From JAJPKK01 sp963747835 (GTDB taxonomy: Bacteria > Pseudomonadota > Alphaproteobacteria > Rhizobiales > Xanthobacteraceae): 64,000 nucleotides of DNA. Position numbers and translations under genes: made by a program. The stretch lies in contig CAVVGO010000003.1 of the NCBI GenBank assembly GCA_963747835.1, positions 62,001 through 126,000 of the forward strand, in the 5' to 3' direction. The notes beneath the pieces were generated by a model. The model was not told where the DNA came from, did no database searches, and worked only from the letters and a program-made list of their open reading frames with translations. This document shows positions 26,253-36,028 of this stretch, one piece after another (positions within the stretch are counted from its first letter, which is position 1; each line of letters starts with the position of its first letter).

Positions 26253-27791
26253 TCAGGCGTAATAGTCCGAGGCCGCGGTCTGGTCGGCGTGTTTTTGTCC
26301 GAGCGCGTTCATCACCGGCGTCAGCACGATGGCGATGACCAGATTGAGGATCAGGGTGTAGAGCGCCGAGTAGCCCGGGAACGTCCAGCCGCCGATCACC
26401 AGTGCATAGGTCGTCGTGAAGCCGCTGGTAAAGAACAGGTATGTGCCCACGAAAGTTCCGGCCGCCCATCCGATCAACAGCGCCCATGGGTTGAACCACC
26501 GCGTGTAGAGGCCGATCAGCACGGAAGGCAAAGTCTGGATGATCCAGATGCCGCCCAGCAGTTGCAGATAGATCGCGTACTCCAGCGGCACGAACACGAT
26601 GAAAACCAGCGCGCCCAACTTGACCACCAGCGACACCATTTTGGCCATCTGGGCTTCCTGCTTGTCGGTGGCACGGGCGTGGAAGAATTCACGATAGATG
26701 TTGCGGGTGAACAGATTTGCCGCCGCAATCGACATGATGGCGGCCGGCACCAGGGCGCCGATCCCGATCGCCGCGAAGGCGACGCCGGCAAACCAGGCCG
26801 GGAAGCTGTGCAGCAGCAAGGCCGGAACCGAGAAGTTGTTCTTGAATTGGCGGAAGCCCTCCGCGTATTCCGGCATCTTGTCGACGCCTGACGCAATCGC
26901 GAAGAAGCCAAGCAGCGCCAGCAGGCCGAGCACGAACGAATAGGCCGGCAGCAGCGCGGCGTTGCGGCGCACCGCGTGTCCGCTACTGGCGCTAAGAATG
27001 CCGGTCAGCGAGTGCGGATAAAGCAGGAGCGCCAGCGCGGAGCCGAGCGCCAGCGTCGCGTAGACTCCATAGAGGCCGGTCGAGTTCGCTGGCGGCATCG
27101 CCAGCAGCAGTTTTGCCGGCGGGACGGCGGCGAAGATCTTGCCGAAGCCACCGAGCTGGATCGGGATGACGACGATGGCCGCGAAGGCGGTCAGGTAGAT
27201 CAGCAGATCCTTCACGATGGCGATCGCGGCCGGCGCCCGCAGCCCGCTCGAATACGTGAAAGCAGCGAGGATGATGAAGGCGATGACCAGCGGGATGTCG
27301 CCCGCGAGCCCCTCGCCGGTAACCCCCATGGCGCCGATCACGACCTGCAAGCCCACGAGCTGCAGCGCGATATACGGCATCGTCGCGACGATGCCGGTGA
27401 TGGTGACGGCGAGCGCGAGCCAGCGGTTGCCGAAGCGGCCGCGGACGAAATCCGCCGCCGTGATGTAGCTGTGCTTGCGGCACACATACCACAGCCGCGG
27501 AAACACGATGAAGAGCAGCGGATAGATGATGATGGTGTAAGGCACGGCGAAGAACGCGATCGCGCCGGCCCCGAACGCGAGCGCCGGCACCGCAATGAAC
27601 GTGTAGGCCGTGTAGAGATCGCCGCCGACCAGGAACCAGGTGATGAGGGTGCCGAACCGCCGGCCGCCGAGGCCCCATTCATGCAGTTGATCGAGATCGC
27701 CCTTGCGCCAATGGGCGGCCGCAAAGCCGATCCACGTGATGAAGCCGAACAGCAGAATAAAAACCGTGAGGGCAACCCAGTTCAATTCCAT
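26253..27791 (-). CDS. mctP: sodium:solute symporter (MctP-type monocarboxylate permease)
   Basis: A 512-residue SSS-family transporter with about 13 helices. The conserved opening WRKGDLDQLHEWGLGGRRFG and the LVGGDLYTAYTFIAVPALAF segment are those of MctP-like carriers of lactate, pyruvate, alanine and short acids. The family Na+ site region is around AAIMSIAAANLFTRNIYREF. A DUF3311 gene lies upstream on the same strand, the normal small partner of this subgroup. Substrate assignment rests on family resemblance. Confidence 0.8.
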   Translation of the reverse strand: MELNWVALTVFILLFGFITWIGFAAAHWRKGDLDQLHEWGLGGRRFGTLITWFLVGGDLYTAYTFIAVPALAFGAGAIAFFAVPYTIIIYPLLFIVFPRLWYVCRKHSYITAADFVRGRFGNRWLALAVTITGIVATMPYIALQLVGLQVVIGAMGVTGEGLAGDIPLVIAFIILAAFTYSSGLRAPAAIAIVKDLLIYLTAFAAIVVIPIQLGGFGKIFAAVPPAKLLLAMPPANSTGLYGVYATLALGSALALLLYPHSLTGILSASSGHAVRRNAALLPAYSFVLGLLALLGFFAIASGVDKMPEYAEGFRQFKNNFSVPALLLHSFPAWFAGVAFAAIGIGALVPAAIMSIAAANLFTRNIYREFFHARATDKQEAQMAKMVSLVVKLGALVFIVFVPLEYAIYLQLLGGIWIIQTLPSVLIGLYTRWFNPWALLIGWAAGTFVGTYLFFTSGFTTTYALVIGGWTFPGYSALYTLILNLVIAIVLTPVMNALGQKHADQTAASDYYA

Positions 27792-27854
27792 GACGCATTC
27801 CTATCGGGGCTTGATGTGCTCGCGCCGGCGCAATTTGGTGCGCACGGCACTCCG

Positions 27855-28061
27855 TCAGGCGGACCGCTCGGTCAGGACATAGACGAGCGCGGTCACCACC
27901 GCGCTGACGAACACCAGCGCAAGCTGAAACCAATAGAAAAACGGAATGCCTTCGAAGGAGGGCTCGACCGTATTGTAGAACGGCACCCACAGCGACGGCA
28001 CGAACTGCAAAAGCAGCAGCAGGTACCACCAGCTCCACGCGTGATCGCGGCTGTTGTCCAT
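27855..28061 (-). CDS. DUF3311 small membrane protein
   Basis: A 68-residue protein with two transmembrane helices: YLLLLLQFVPSLWVPFYN and a second, FYWFQLALVFVSAVVTALVY. The spacing and the PSLWVPFYN motif match DUF3311, the small companion of SSS symporters of the PanF/MctP kind. The start at 28061 has a GAGGGGA site. It is co-transcribed with the symporter 63 bases downstream. It probably assists symporter assembly. Confidence 0.85.
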   Translation of the reverse strand: MDNSRDHAWSWWYLLLLLQFVPSLWVPFYNTVEPSFEGIPFFYWFQLALVFVSAVVTALVYVLTERSA

Positions 28062-28414
28062 CGGCGTTCCCCTCACCACTCCCGGCGGGCTTTGCCCTGC
28101 TGGGTCCGTGCCGGCGTGTCACCGAGTATCATGCCGGTTCTCACCGTCGAGCGCGTCCCGACACATGTCATCTTTGGGCACAAGTTCTAGCGCGCGGAGC
28201 GTCGCTGTAAAGCCGAATCATGACCAATCCGTAATGTCACTGACGTGACAAGTCCGCGCTGCGCTGCACGAATTCGCTGCGCTGCACAAAGCAGCATTAT
28301 CTGGGACTCTGCGTGCATTTCGCAGCGCCCCTGAAACGACGACGCTCGATGACAGCGCGGTGCTGACATTGACGGGTATGACCGCAGAAAAACGTGTTGC
28401 TCGCCCTGGGTGTG
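28062..28414. other. gap with an inverted and a direct repeat
   Basis: No gene seen. At 28235-28250 TGTCAC-TGAC-GTGACA forms an inverted repeat that could be a regulator site for the divergently placed mctP operon. At 28257-28290 a 16-base unit (CGCTGCGCTGCACGAA, then CGCTGCGCTGCACAAA) is repeated. Confidence 0.45.
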
Positions 28415-29638
28415 TTACCGGCCGGCGCGCAACCGCGTCAGCAGTTCGACGGTCGGATAGGAGTCGGCCGGCAGGCCGAGCTTCATTTGCATCGCCCGGG
28501 TCGCGGCGCGCGACGAGAGGCCGAGCTTGCCGTCGGCGCCGCCCACGTCATAGCCGGCCTTGATCAGAAGCTGCTGCAATTCGCGCGCCTGCTCGAAGGT
28601 GAGCGGCGGTGGCGGCGTGCCGCTGCCGCGCGACATCGGCGCCGCGCCCGCAAGCCGCGCCGCGTAATAGGCCGCCGTTGTGGAGTAGACGAGCGAACTG
28701 TTCCACTTCAGGTAGGCCTGGAAGTTGTCGAACGCCAGAAAGGCCGGCCCGAACCGGCCCATGGGCAGCAGCAGCGACGCCATCAGGTTGCGGTTTTGCA
28801 ACGCCCGTCCGTCCGCTTGCGTAACGCCCCAGCCCGCCCATTCGGCAAGCGAATGCTGGATCGAAAGGTCGGCCTGGTCCCATGGCAGGTTCGCCGGCAC
28901 CCGCACTTCCTGCAGCCAGGGCTCGCCGCGCTTCCAGCCAAGGCTGACGAGGTAATTGGCGGTCGAGCCGATCACGTCCGAGACGCTGCGCAACAGGTTG
29001 CGCTTGCCATCGCCATCATAGTCGACCGCGTATTTGATGTATTCGGACGGCATCATCTGGGTCTGGCCGAGTTCGCCTGCCCAAGAGCCCAGCATTTCGG
29101 CCGGGTTGAGGTCGCCACGCTGGATCAGGCGCAGGGCGTCGAACAGGTGGCCGCGGAACATGTCGGCGCGCCGGCAGTCATAGGCGAGCGAGACCAGCGA
29201 TTTCAGCGAATTGTCCTTGCCCATGTTGGTGCCGAAATCGCTTTCGAGCCCCCAGAACCCGGTGGTGACCGCTGCCGGAACGCCATATTGTTTCTCGGCG
29301 CGATCGAAGATCGCCTGGTATTTTTTGATTTCCGCGGCGCCCTGCTGCAGCCGGTAAGCCGGCAGCATCTTGCCGGAGAACTCGAGGAAGCTCTGGCCGA
29401 AAATGCGCTGGCCGCGGTCGATGTTGACAATGCGCTGATCGTAGACGAGGTACGGCGAAGCGGCATCGATGGCGCCCCGCGAAATGCCCTGCGCCGCTGC
29501 CTCGGCCTTGAAGCGCGCGAGCCAAGCCTCGAAGCTGCCGGACGTGCGGCAGTCGGTCGCCGCCGAAGCCGCGGTTGCAACGAAAAGCGCCGCCGCGAGC
29601 GCCGCGCCTGCGGTGAAATAATTGCCGATGCGGTTCAT
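28415..29638 (-). CDS. lytic murein transglycosylase (MltB type) with peptidoglycan-binding domain
   Basis: A 407-residue exported enzyme. A signal peptide (cleavage near ASA-AT) is followed by the SLT2/MltB domain with catalytic Glu132 in FWGLESDFG and the GELGQTQMMPSEYIKYA substrate-groove motif. A C-terminal PG_binding_1 domain begins near residue 340 (LTFEQARELQQLLIKAGYDVGG). It cleaves peptidoglycan to 1,6-anhydromuropeptides in the periplasm. No lipobox is present, so it is probably soluble rather than a lipoprotein as in MltB. Stand-alone gene. Confidence 0.9.
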   Translation of the reverse strand: MNRIGNYFTAGAALAAALFVATAASAATDCRTSGSFEAWLARFKAEAAAQGISRGAIDAASPYLVYDQRIVNIDRGQRIFGQSFLEFSGKMLPAYRLQQGAAEIKKYQAIFDRAEKQYGVPAAVTTGFWGLESDFGTNMGKDNSLKSLVSLAYDCRRADMFRGHLFDALRLIQRGDLNPAEMLGSWAGELGQTQMMPSEYIKYAVDYDGDGKRNLLRSVSDVIGSTANYLVSLGWKRGEPWLQEVRVPANLPWDQADLSIQHSLAEWAGWGVTQADGRALQNRNLMASLLLPMGRFGPAFLAFDNFQAYLKWNSSLVYSTTAAYYAARLAGAAPMSRGSGTPPPPLTFEQARELQQLLIKAGYDVGGADGKLGLSSRAATRAMQMKLGLPADSYPTVELLTRLRAGR

Positions 29639-29870
29639 GATCGCAGCCGAATGTTTGGGACGAAACGGATCAGCATCCTCATACCATATGCCCCAAATGG
29701 GAGTCGTTGAGTTTCGCGTGGCCGACCGGTGAGCTTGGCGGGAACGCGCACAGAATTCGTGCCGCGGCTCCCGCCGTTATGGACGCGCCCGAGTGCCCCA
29801 CCGCTGTGGCTTTTCATAGATCGTCGTGTCGCCCGGTTCGGCCCCAATAATTGGTTTGGCTCCTACTGAC

Positions 29871-30113
29871 GGTGGCTTCGTTCTGCCAAAAAACGGGGGC
29901 AACGCGAGCCGCCGCCGTTGTGGGTTCGTTTTGCCAAATCCCAGAACTTGATTGTCTGCGTCCATATTGTCTGCGTCCATCGATCCGCTGAAGGTCATTT
30001 GGATTTCGACGTGCCGCACAGCCGTTGATTCAATTATGTTTTTCCTCCGGAGTTCGTTTCGGCAACTTGGCGTAAACTCTCCGACGCCTTCGCGGTGGGT
30101 TTGTTCCGCCAAA
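29871..30113. repeat. three spaced direct repeats
   Basis: Units at 29871-29889, 29920-29938 and 30095-30113 share the pattern GTGG(G/C)TT(C/T)GTT(C/T)(C/T)GCCAAA. On the minus strand they read as FGKTNP- or FGRTKP-like peptides, a motif often seen as spurious proteins in Bradyrhizobium genomes (from memory). Probably a dispersed non-coding repeat. Confidence 0.55.
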
Positions 30114-30263
30114 ATGGCCGGCACACCCGTAACGGCCTGAACTCCCGTCAATTGTCAGGACAGGCTCCCATAACGATATAGGACTATTCCTAGTACGTCA
30201 ATTTATCCGTCAGGCCAATCGGTCAAACGCGAGTCCATCAAATCGAACGAAGACAGATAACCT

Positions 30264-30366
30264 GTCATTCCCCGCGCAGGCGGGGAATCCAGTAGCCCCC
30301 AGCCTGGAGGTTCATTCGCACACGCGGGGGTTACTGGATCGCCCGGTCAAGCCGGGCGAAGACAGC
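30264..30366. repeat. paired REP-like palindrome, family A
   Basis: Hairpin CCCCGCGCAGGCGGGG, then ATCCAGTAGCC, about 40 bases, then GGTTACTGGAT and a second hairpin GCCCGGTCAAGCCGGGC. Similar elements lie at 33415 and 54224. Confidence 0.7.
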
Positions 30367-30390
30367 GGACAGGTCGTCGGCCCGTTGGTG

Positions 30391-31232
30391 TTACTTCCGC
30401 GATGGCTCGAAATACTTCAAATCCGGCGGCGCTTGATCCTTATAGGCCGGCATCAGCTTGCCATTGGTCGCGTTAGCCACGTAGGTCTCATCGCCGATCT
30501 TGACCCAAACGTTATCCGCCGGGCAGGTCTCCAACAGCCACACCGGGTGCGGAATCCTTCTTGCGGACGGCCTTCTGCAATTTGCCGTAGGGTCGCGTCA
30601 AAGCGTGATCGATTACGGTGATGTCGTCATAGATCGTGTTGTGATCGTTCTTGTCGAGATAGAACCGCTCCTTGATGACGGTCTGATTGTCCTCGTGAAA
30701 TGGAATGCCCGAAGCTTCATAAGCGCGCGGCCCCCGCAGGAATCGGGTCTCGACTTCGAGAGCGGTGTACTTGCCCTCGCCGGTTTCGTCGATCCACTTG
30801 CCGATCGAGTAACCCGTGAGCGTGCGCTCGGCATCATCCGCCGGCCAATCGCGGCCGTCGGTGTAGATTCGCCGGTACACATCGTTGTTGTGGCTCGTCA
30901 GGAGATAGGTTGTCTCTAACGTGATGATGAACTCTATCGGATTATAAAGGTTCATCAACGCCGGCATCCCCTCCGGAACGCAGAAGGTCGATGGCCAATT
31001 GCCGGGCCGGCCGGCGCGCTGATCGGCGAGACTTCGCATCGTAGACTTTTTGGTACTCGGGCGTCAGCGGAGGTGGGCCACCAAGCTGGCGCCAGTTATT
31101 CGGGGGGCCGACGCGATCCCATTGACCTTGGAAATCGGGATACTTGCTGAGATCGAGCACCTCCGCGATCGCCGGCGCCGCCGCCAGCGCGGTTGCCAGT
31201 GCAATTGCACACGTCGAGGCTGGATAACGCAT
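30391..31232 (-). pseudogene. periplasmic protein of unknown function, two frameshifts (paralogue of 20708-21598)
   Basis: Collinear with the intact gene at 20.7-21.6 kb. The N-terminus has a signal peptide and SKYPDFQGQWDRVG, PPPLTPEYQKVYDA. The middle, one frame over, has FCVPEGMPALMNLYNPIEFI and GYSIGKWIDETGEGKY. The C-terminus, in a third frame, reads NGKLMPAYKDQAPPDLKYF and ends at 30391. Frame breaks are near 31033 (extra base in TT) and near 30555 (extra C); deleting both gives a full-length homologue. The acidic loop reads DETGEGKY where the other copy has DEDGDGRY. The start at 31232 has a GGAGG site. Confidence 0.75.
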
Positions 31233-31503
31233 GGGCATCCTCCGTGAGGTCAGCCAACAGCTGTGGCTGCCGGCAATTGGCAGAAGGGGCCACCGACGCC
31301 GTTCGTTGGCGCGATTTTACGGTGCGACTTCGCGAACTACATCCTGTCTCAACCAGCATAGGTTATCAAGATATCGTCGTTCAGATGTCATGTCCGGAAA
31401 GACGCCAACTCCGGATGTGCCGGGGTGAGGCGCTGCCACTCGGGCTTCGGGGCCGGCACCAGGACATTGCGCATTCCTCATGACGGCCCGAACCGCTCAC
31501 CGT

Positions 31504-33233
31504 CTAACCCGTCGATATGAGCGGCATTAAAAGATAGCTCGCGCGATCGCCGCCGGTGTGAATCGTGTGGACTCCACCGAATACATCCATCGGCCGGTCG
31601 GCAGGATCGTTGTGCAGGAAAATTCCCGAGCCCTTCATGAGACCCTGCGCATCAGGTCGCTCGAAATCCTTGCCGCCGATGGTAAGTGCAAGGCGATAGC
31701 CGGCGGGCACGACGATCGAGGTTGGCCAGATTTCGACATCGACCTCGTAGACCTCGCCTGGTTTGAGCAACTGCCGGCCGTCATGCGGATGAAAGGGCTT
31801 GTAGGGACGAGATCGCTCCGGGTCGGTCTTGCGATGCGAGACGCGCAGCCAACCCTGTGAAACCGGTACCCGCGGGTCATTTGCGCCGACGAAAGTGACT
31901 TCGTTGTGATCCGCATCGAACAATCGCAAAGTGAGGAACAAATCCATATCGACAGTGGAAGTCGAGACGAACAGCTTCGCCGCGATCGGCCCGGTAAACT
32001 CACTGTCCTTTTCGAACGGCGCACTGCGAAAGGTCACACCTTCGCTTCCCGCGTCGTATTCCGCTTTGCCAGACGCTGCCGGCACATCGATTGATAACGC
32101 GCGGTCGCCGGCGCCGAGGTAGTATCGGGTCCACTCCGTCCGCGCGAGCGGCCATTCGTTCTCGTTGCGGCGAACCGGCCCGCGTGGATCGCGGATGGTC
32201 AGGATCAGCGGCTGCTTGTCCCAGCCATTGTCCTCGCCTTTGAGGAAATGGTCGAAGAACCTCATCTGCACCGCCACCGCCTGGGGAAGGTACATCGAGG
32301 CGAAGTGTGTGTCGGTATGCATTTCGAGCCATTTTTGTCGCGATGCCGCCGTCTCGAATGCCTCTATATTGCCCCGCAAATGCAGCCCGAGTCCGCCCCA
32401 GTTGCCGGCCGACAGCAACGGGACTGTGATGCGCGCCGCTACCGGCGTACGCAGCTTGAGTATGCGTCATCGAATGGATGTTGCAGTCCGGCTTCGTAGA
32501 CATTTGCGAGATTGCCGGACAGCATCTCGGGATTGAGCGCGGCGCCTGTCGAGACTTTTCCGGTAAAGCGGTCGCGGTATGGGCTGGCAGCGTTGCCGTT
32601 CTGGTTGGTCGCGATCTGTGTATCCCACAGCAGCTTGAGGAAAAAGGACGAATAGACGCCGCCATGGCGGTAGAGATCGCGATAATGGTCGAACATACCC
32701 TCCCACGGGATAATGGCCGCGAGATGCGGCGGCTGCAGTGCCGCGACCTGCCACTGTTTGATCGCGAGATAAGAAACGCCGAGCAAACCGACCCGCCCGT
32801 TGGACCAGGGTTGTGCGCCAGCCCACTCGATGGCGTCGTAGTATTCACGGGTTTGCAGCGGCGCCATCATCTCGTAGAAGCCCGGCGACTTTCCGGTGCC
32901 GCGTGCATCGACGACGATCACGGCATACCCCGCGGGCACCCATCGCTCCGGGTCGGGCACCTCCCAGGTCAGGTATTTACCGGTCGAGCCCTCGCGCACC
33001 ACCTCGGGATGATCGCGCAGCACGAAATCCCAGTAGCGCTTGAAGTCGACTGCGACATCGGAGTCCTTGCCGTACGGGGTGAACACCACGATGGGCGGAA
33101 AAACTCCATCGCGATTAGGGCGGAATACGTTGCAATAGACAACATGCCCGTCGGCCAACGGAATCGGCACATCCTTCTCAACAAGAATCTCGCCGTCCTC
33201 GATGACGGTGACGCCGTCGCTTGAAGCCGCCAT
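31504..33233 (-). pseudogene. CocE/NonD family hydrolase, frameshifted
   Basis: An alpha/beta-hydrolase of the X-Pro dipeptidyl-peptidase/CocE group. The N-terminal catalytic domain has VDARGTGKSPGFYE and the nucleophile elbow GVSYLA, with Ala where most relatives have Gly after the Ser motif. The frame closes at HPFDDAYSSCVRR near 32439 and resumes one base over at KLRTPVAARITVPLLSAGNW. A missing base near 32459, where homologues have a Trp codon, explains it. The C-terminal jelly-roll domain (GPIAAKLFVSTSTVDMDLFL) is intact to 31504. Start 33233 is preferred for its AAGGA site; a longer frame opens at 33269. Family members cleave esters or amides. Confidence 0.75.
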
Positions 33234-33414
33234 TTTTGTTCCTTCGGGTCGCTCGTTGACGTAAGACATACTTTTTTGCGATGCCGCGTGAACTGACGTG
33301 ATGATAGGCGCTTTCGGAATTGGTTGGAACCGAGGTGATAATCCGTCGGATGTCGCGTACGCATCATTCGCATCGAATCACCTGACAATGCGGCGATGTT
33401 TGCTCGCCTCGATT

Positions 33415-33528
33415 GTCATCGCCCGCGCAGGCGGGCGATCCAGTAACCACCGCGCTTTGATGCACGCGCCGTGCTCACCTCTCGCACCGTGGTTACTGGA
33501 TGCTCCGCCTTCGCGGAGCATGACACCG
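33415..33528. repeat. paired REP-like palindrome, family A
   Basis: Hairpin CGCCCGCGCAGGCGGGCG, then ATCCAGTAACCAC, about 45 bases, then its inverse GTGGTTACTGGAT and the hairpin GCTCCGCCTTCGCGGAGC. Flanked by GTCAT and ATGAC. The inner arms are perfectly inverted over 13 bases. Confidence 0.75.
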
Positions 33529-33623
33529 TGGAACGGGGTCGTCAGCACCGCCGATATGTCCGGACGACCCTGAAAAGGGTTGTCTAGAGCAGGCTCTGGC
33601 GCGATCGAATCAGCTCTCTCCAT

Positions 33624-33715
33624 CGTCATGCCCGCGCTTGTCGCGGGCATCCACGACTTCCTCGGACGGTTCAGCGAGAAAGGCGTGGATGGCCGGGACA
33701 AGCCCGGCCATGACT
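33624..33715. repeat. paired REP-like palindrome, family B
   Basis: Begins GTCATGCCCGCGCTTGTCGC, contains CATCCACG, about 30 bases, then CGTGGATG and a second hairpin GGCCGGGACAAGCCCGGCC ending CATGAC. Related copies are at 49566-49670 and, in part, 51431-51487. Confidence 0.75.
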
Positions 33716-33980
33716 CGGAGAGGCGGTTCAACATCATCGGAATCCGCTCTTGCTGCGCCGCGCGCTGGCGTCCTGGGCAAGACCGTTGGTCGTTTGCTGA
33801 CATCGTCGAGAACCTCGGGCTATAGTGCGCGATGGAACGATGACGCAAACGGCGGGCCTGCACGGTCTCATCGGAACGTGCTTGCTCCGCAACGCCCGGG
33901 ATATGGCTTCAGCATATGGGTGTCGGTCGCAGCGGTCGCGCGGCGGCGATGACCAAAAAAGCGCAGGGAGGGCGCATGCA

Positions 33981-34952
33981 ATGGAAGACGGAATTTGCTA
34001 CGTCAACGGCAGCTTGGTGAACGCGAGCGAGGCGAAGGTCTCGATCTTCGACCGGGGGTTCACCAGCGGCGAAGGCGTCTATGACGTAACGCGCAGCTTC
34101 GGGCACAAGCTCTTCAAACTGGATGGGCACATTGCACGGCTCTATCGCTCGTTGAGGTACACCCGCATCGATTGCGGCATGGCGGCCGAGGAGATGACGC
34201 GGCTCTCCGTCGAGGTCTTCGAGCGCAACAAGCATTTTCTCGGCCCGGACGATGATTACGCCGTGTGGCAGGTGGTGACCCGCGGTGCGGACCGCTTCAG
34301 CAAAGGGCGGCCGGTGAACGCGACGGTCGCGGTGTTCTGTGTGCCGATCGCCTACCACAGCTTTGCTCGCGAGTATGTCGAAGGCTGCGTGGTGGTCACG
34401 CCCTCGACGCGCCGGATACCGCCGCAGAGCCTTGAGGCGAAGGCCAAGATCACCAACAAGATGAACCACAACATCGCGGCGTTCGAGGCGAAGCAGGTCA
34501 ATCCGCGCGCTACGCCGCTGATGCTCGATCTCGATGGCAATATCTCCGAAACCCACCTCGGCAACTTCTTCTTCGTCAATGGCGGCAAGCTCTGCACCTC
34601 GACCGACCGCACCGTGCTTGGCGGGATCACGCGGGCGACCCTGCTTTCCATCGCCGGCGAGCTTGGGATCCCGGTGATCGAAGGCAATTTTACGCCTTAT
34701 GATGTTTATTGCGCCGACGAAGCGTTCACCGCCAGCACCAGTCCCAGCATCGTACCGGTCAAGAGCCTGAACGGTGTCGCCATCGGTGCGGCGCTGCCGG
34801 GCCCGATCACGCTGAAGCTCATGCGGGAATGGGAGAAGATGGTCGGCATCGATTTCGTCGGTCAGGCGCTCGGCCATATCGAGGATCGCGACAAGCAGCA
34901 CCTGTTGGGCGAATGGGCTAAGCTGAGAGAGGGCGGAGCGTCGCGCGCGTAA
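33981..34952 (+). CDS. class IV (branched-chain/D-amino acid type) aminotransferase
   Basis: A 323-residue PLP enzyme of fold type IV. The opening YVNGSLVNASEAKVSIFDRGFTSGEGVYD is the family N-terminal signature. The LEAKAKITNKMNHNIAAFEAK segment carries the PLP lysine, and ISETHLGNFFFVNGG is the phosphate-side Glu loop. TVLGGITRATLLSIAGELG completes the family signature. ATG 33981 has a GGGAGGG site at the right distance; the long frame upstream reads through repeats. It transaminates amino acids or amino-keto acids, but the donor cannot be told. The next gene, a solute-binding protein, is 37 bases away, so they may share an operon. Confidence 0.85.
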   Translation: MEDGICYVNGSLVNASEAKVSIFDRGFTSGEGVYDVTRSFGHKLFKLDGHIARLYRSLRYTRIDCGMAAEEMTRLSVEVFERNKHFLGPDDDYAVWQVVTRGADRFSKGRPVNATVAVFCVPIAYHSFAREYVEGCVVVTPSTRRIPPQSLEAKAKITNKMNHNIAAFEAKQVNPRATPLMLDLDGNISETHLGNFFFVNGGKLCTSTDRTVLGGITRATLLSIAGELGIPVIEGNFTPYDVYCADEAFTASTSPSIVPVKSLNGVAIGAALPGPITLKLMREWEKMVGIDFVGQALGHIEDRDKQHLLGEWAKLREGGASRA

Positions 34953-34989
34953 TTGACCCCGCGCCAATTGCACCTTGAGGAGGATTGCC

Positions 34990-36004
34990 ATGCGTCCGAA
35001 ATCCCGCGCTCTCTTCGGCGGCGCAATCACACTCGCCATGATGACCGCGATGGTCGCTCTGCCGGGGCGCGGCACCGCGCGCGAACTGCTGCTCACCGAG
35101 CCGGTGCATCATGTCGGCTTCCTGCCGGTCTACGTCGCGCTGCGCAAGGGCTATTTCAAGGATGAAGGCATCGACCTCAAGATTGCCGTCATGGTGTCGC
35201 CGGGCTTCATCAATGCGGTGCTGGCGGGCGATGCTTTTGCCTACATCGCGTCGGTCGATCACAACGCCTTCGCCCACGTCAACGGCAAGGATTTGACGGC
35301 CGTCAGTAATCTCGTCGCGCGCGCCAACATCTACATGATGGCCCGTACCGATATTCCGTCGATTAGCGGAGATCTCGCTTCCTATATCAAGGGCAAGCGC
35401 ATCGCGGTCGGCTACTACAGCAGCACGCCGAACAACGTGCTCCGCTATTTCCTCAAGCAGTGGAAGCTGGAGCCCGGCAAGGATGTGACCCTGATCGAGG
35501 TGGGGAATTCGGCCATCGTTCCCGCCACCGTCAAGGCGAAGCAGGCGGAGCTTGGCGTCTCGTCGGAGCCGTTCATCACGCAACTCTACCAGCAGGGCGT
35601 CTGGACCCAGCCGATCCTCAATTCATCGCGGGAGCTCGGTCCCTTCACCGACACCGCGCTCAGCGTGCGCCGCGACGCGATCGAGAAGGATCCCGGCACC
35701 GTGAAGGGCCTCGTCAAGGCGCTCGTTCGTGGCCTTGTCTACACCGACGCTCATCGGGCCGAGATGCTCGACTTCGCCAAGTCCGAGTTTCCGACCGCCA
35801 CGACGGATGACCTCAAAGCTTCGCTCGAGCGCAGCTTCGCCGACGGCATCTTCAGCACGGACGGAATTCATCACCAAGGAATCCTGGACGACCGGCGAGG
35901 CCATCGTTCGCCAGGCCGGCATCCTGAAGCAACCCGTTTCATATGACGAGGTGATCGACATGCGCTTCGTCGACCAGGTGCGAAAAGAACTGAATATTCA
36001 GTAG
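34990..36004 (+). pseudogene. NMT1/SsuA-type ABC transporter substrate-binding protein, frameshifted
   Basis: Exported binding protein of the nitrate/sulfonate/taurine/thiamine-precursor type. It has a signal peptide (near GRGTA-RE), then VGFLPVYVALRKGYFKDEGI, the classical family N-terminus, and KGKRIAVGYYSSTPNNVLRY in the second lobe. The frame breaks near the GG at 35873-35874 after FADGIFSTD. The next frame gives EFITKESWTTGEAIVRQAG and the natural C-terminus at 36004. Deleting one G restores about 337 residues. GAGGAGGA precedes the ATG. No permease or ATPase follows, so it is an orphan component here. Confidence 0.8.
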
Positions 36005-36028
36005 ACCAGTGGAGCGGACCGGTTCTGC

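Larger units (their letters stand above)
29639..30390. other. repeat-bearing non-coding stretch
   Basis: About 750 bases without a convincing gene. It holds three 19-base direct repeats (listed separately) and a paired palindrome at 30264-30366. Confidence 0.6.
33234..33980. other. non-coding stretch with two palindromic elements
   Basis: About 750 bases between the hydrolase start and the aminotransferase gene. Apart from the two repeat elements described next, no gene or clear promoter was recognised. Confidence 0.55.

Noticed and set aside
29777..30151. 124-codon frame on the minus strand
   Set aside because: It is built from the direct repeat family, has no ribosome binding site of note and no domain.
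30264..33715. CRISPR-like array
   Set aside because: The repeats are palindromic pairs at irregular spacing with no uniform spacers and no cas genes.
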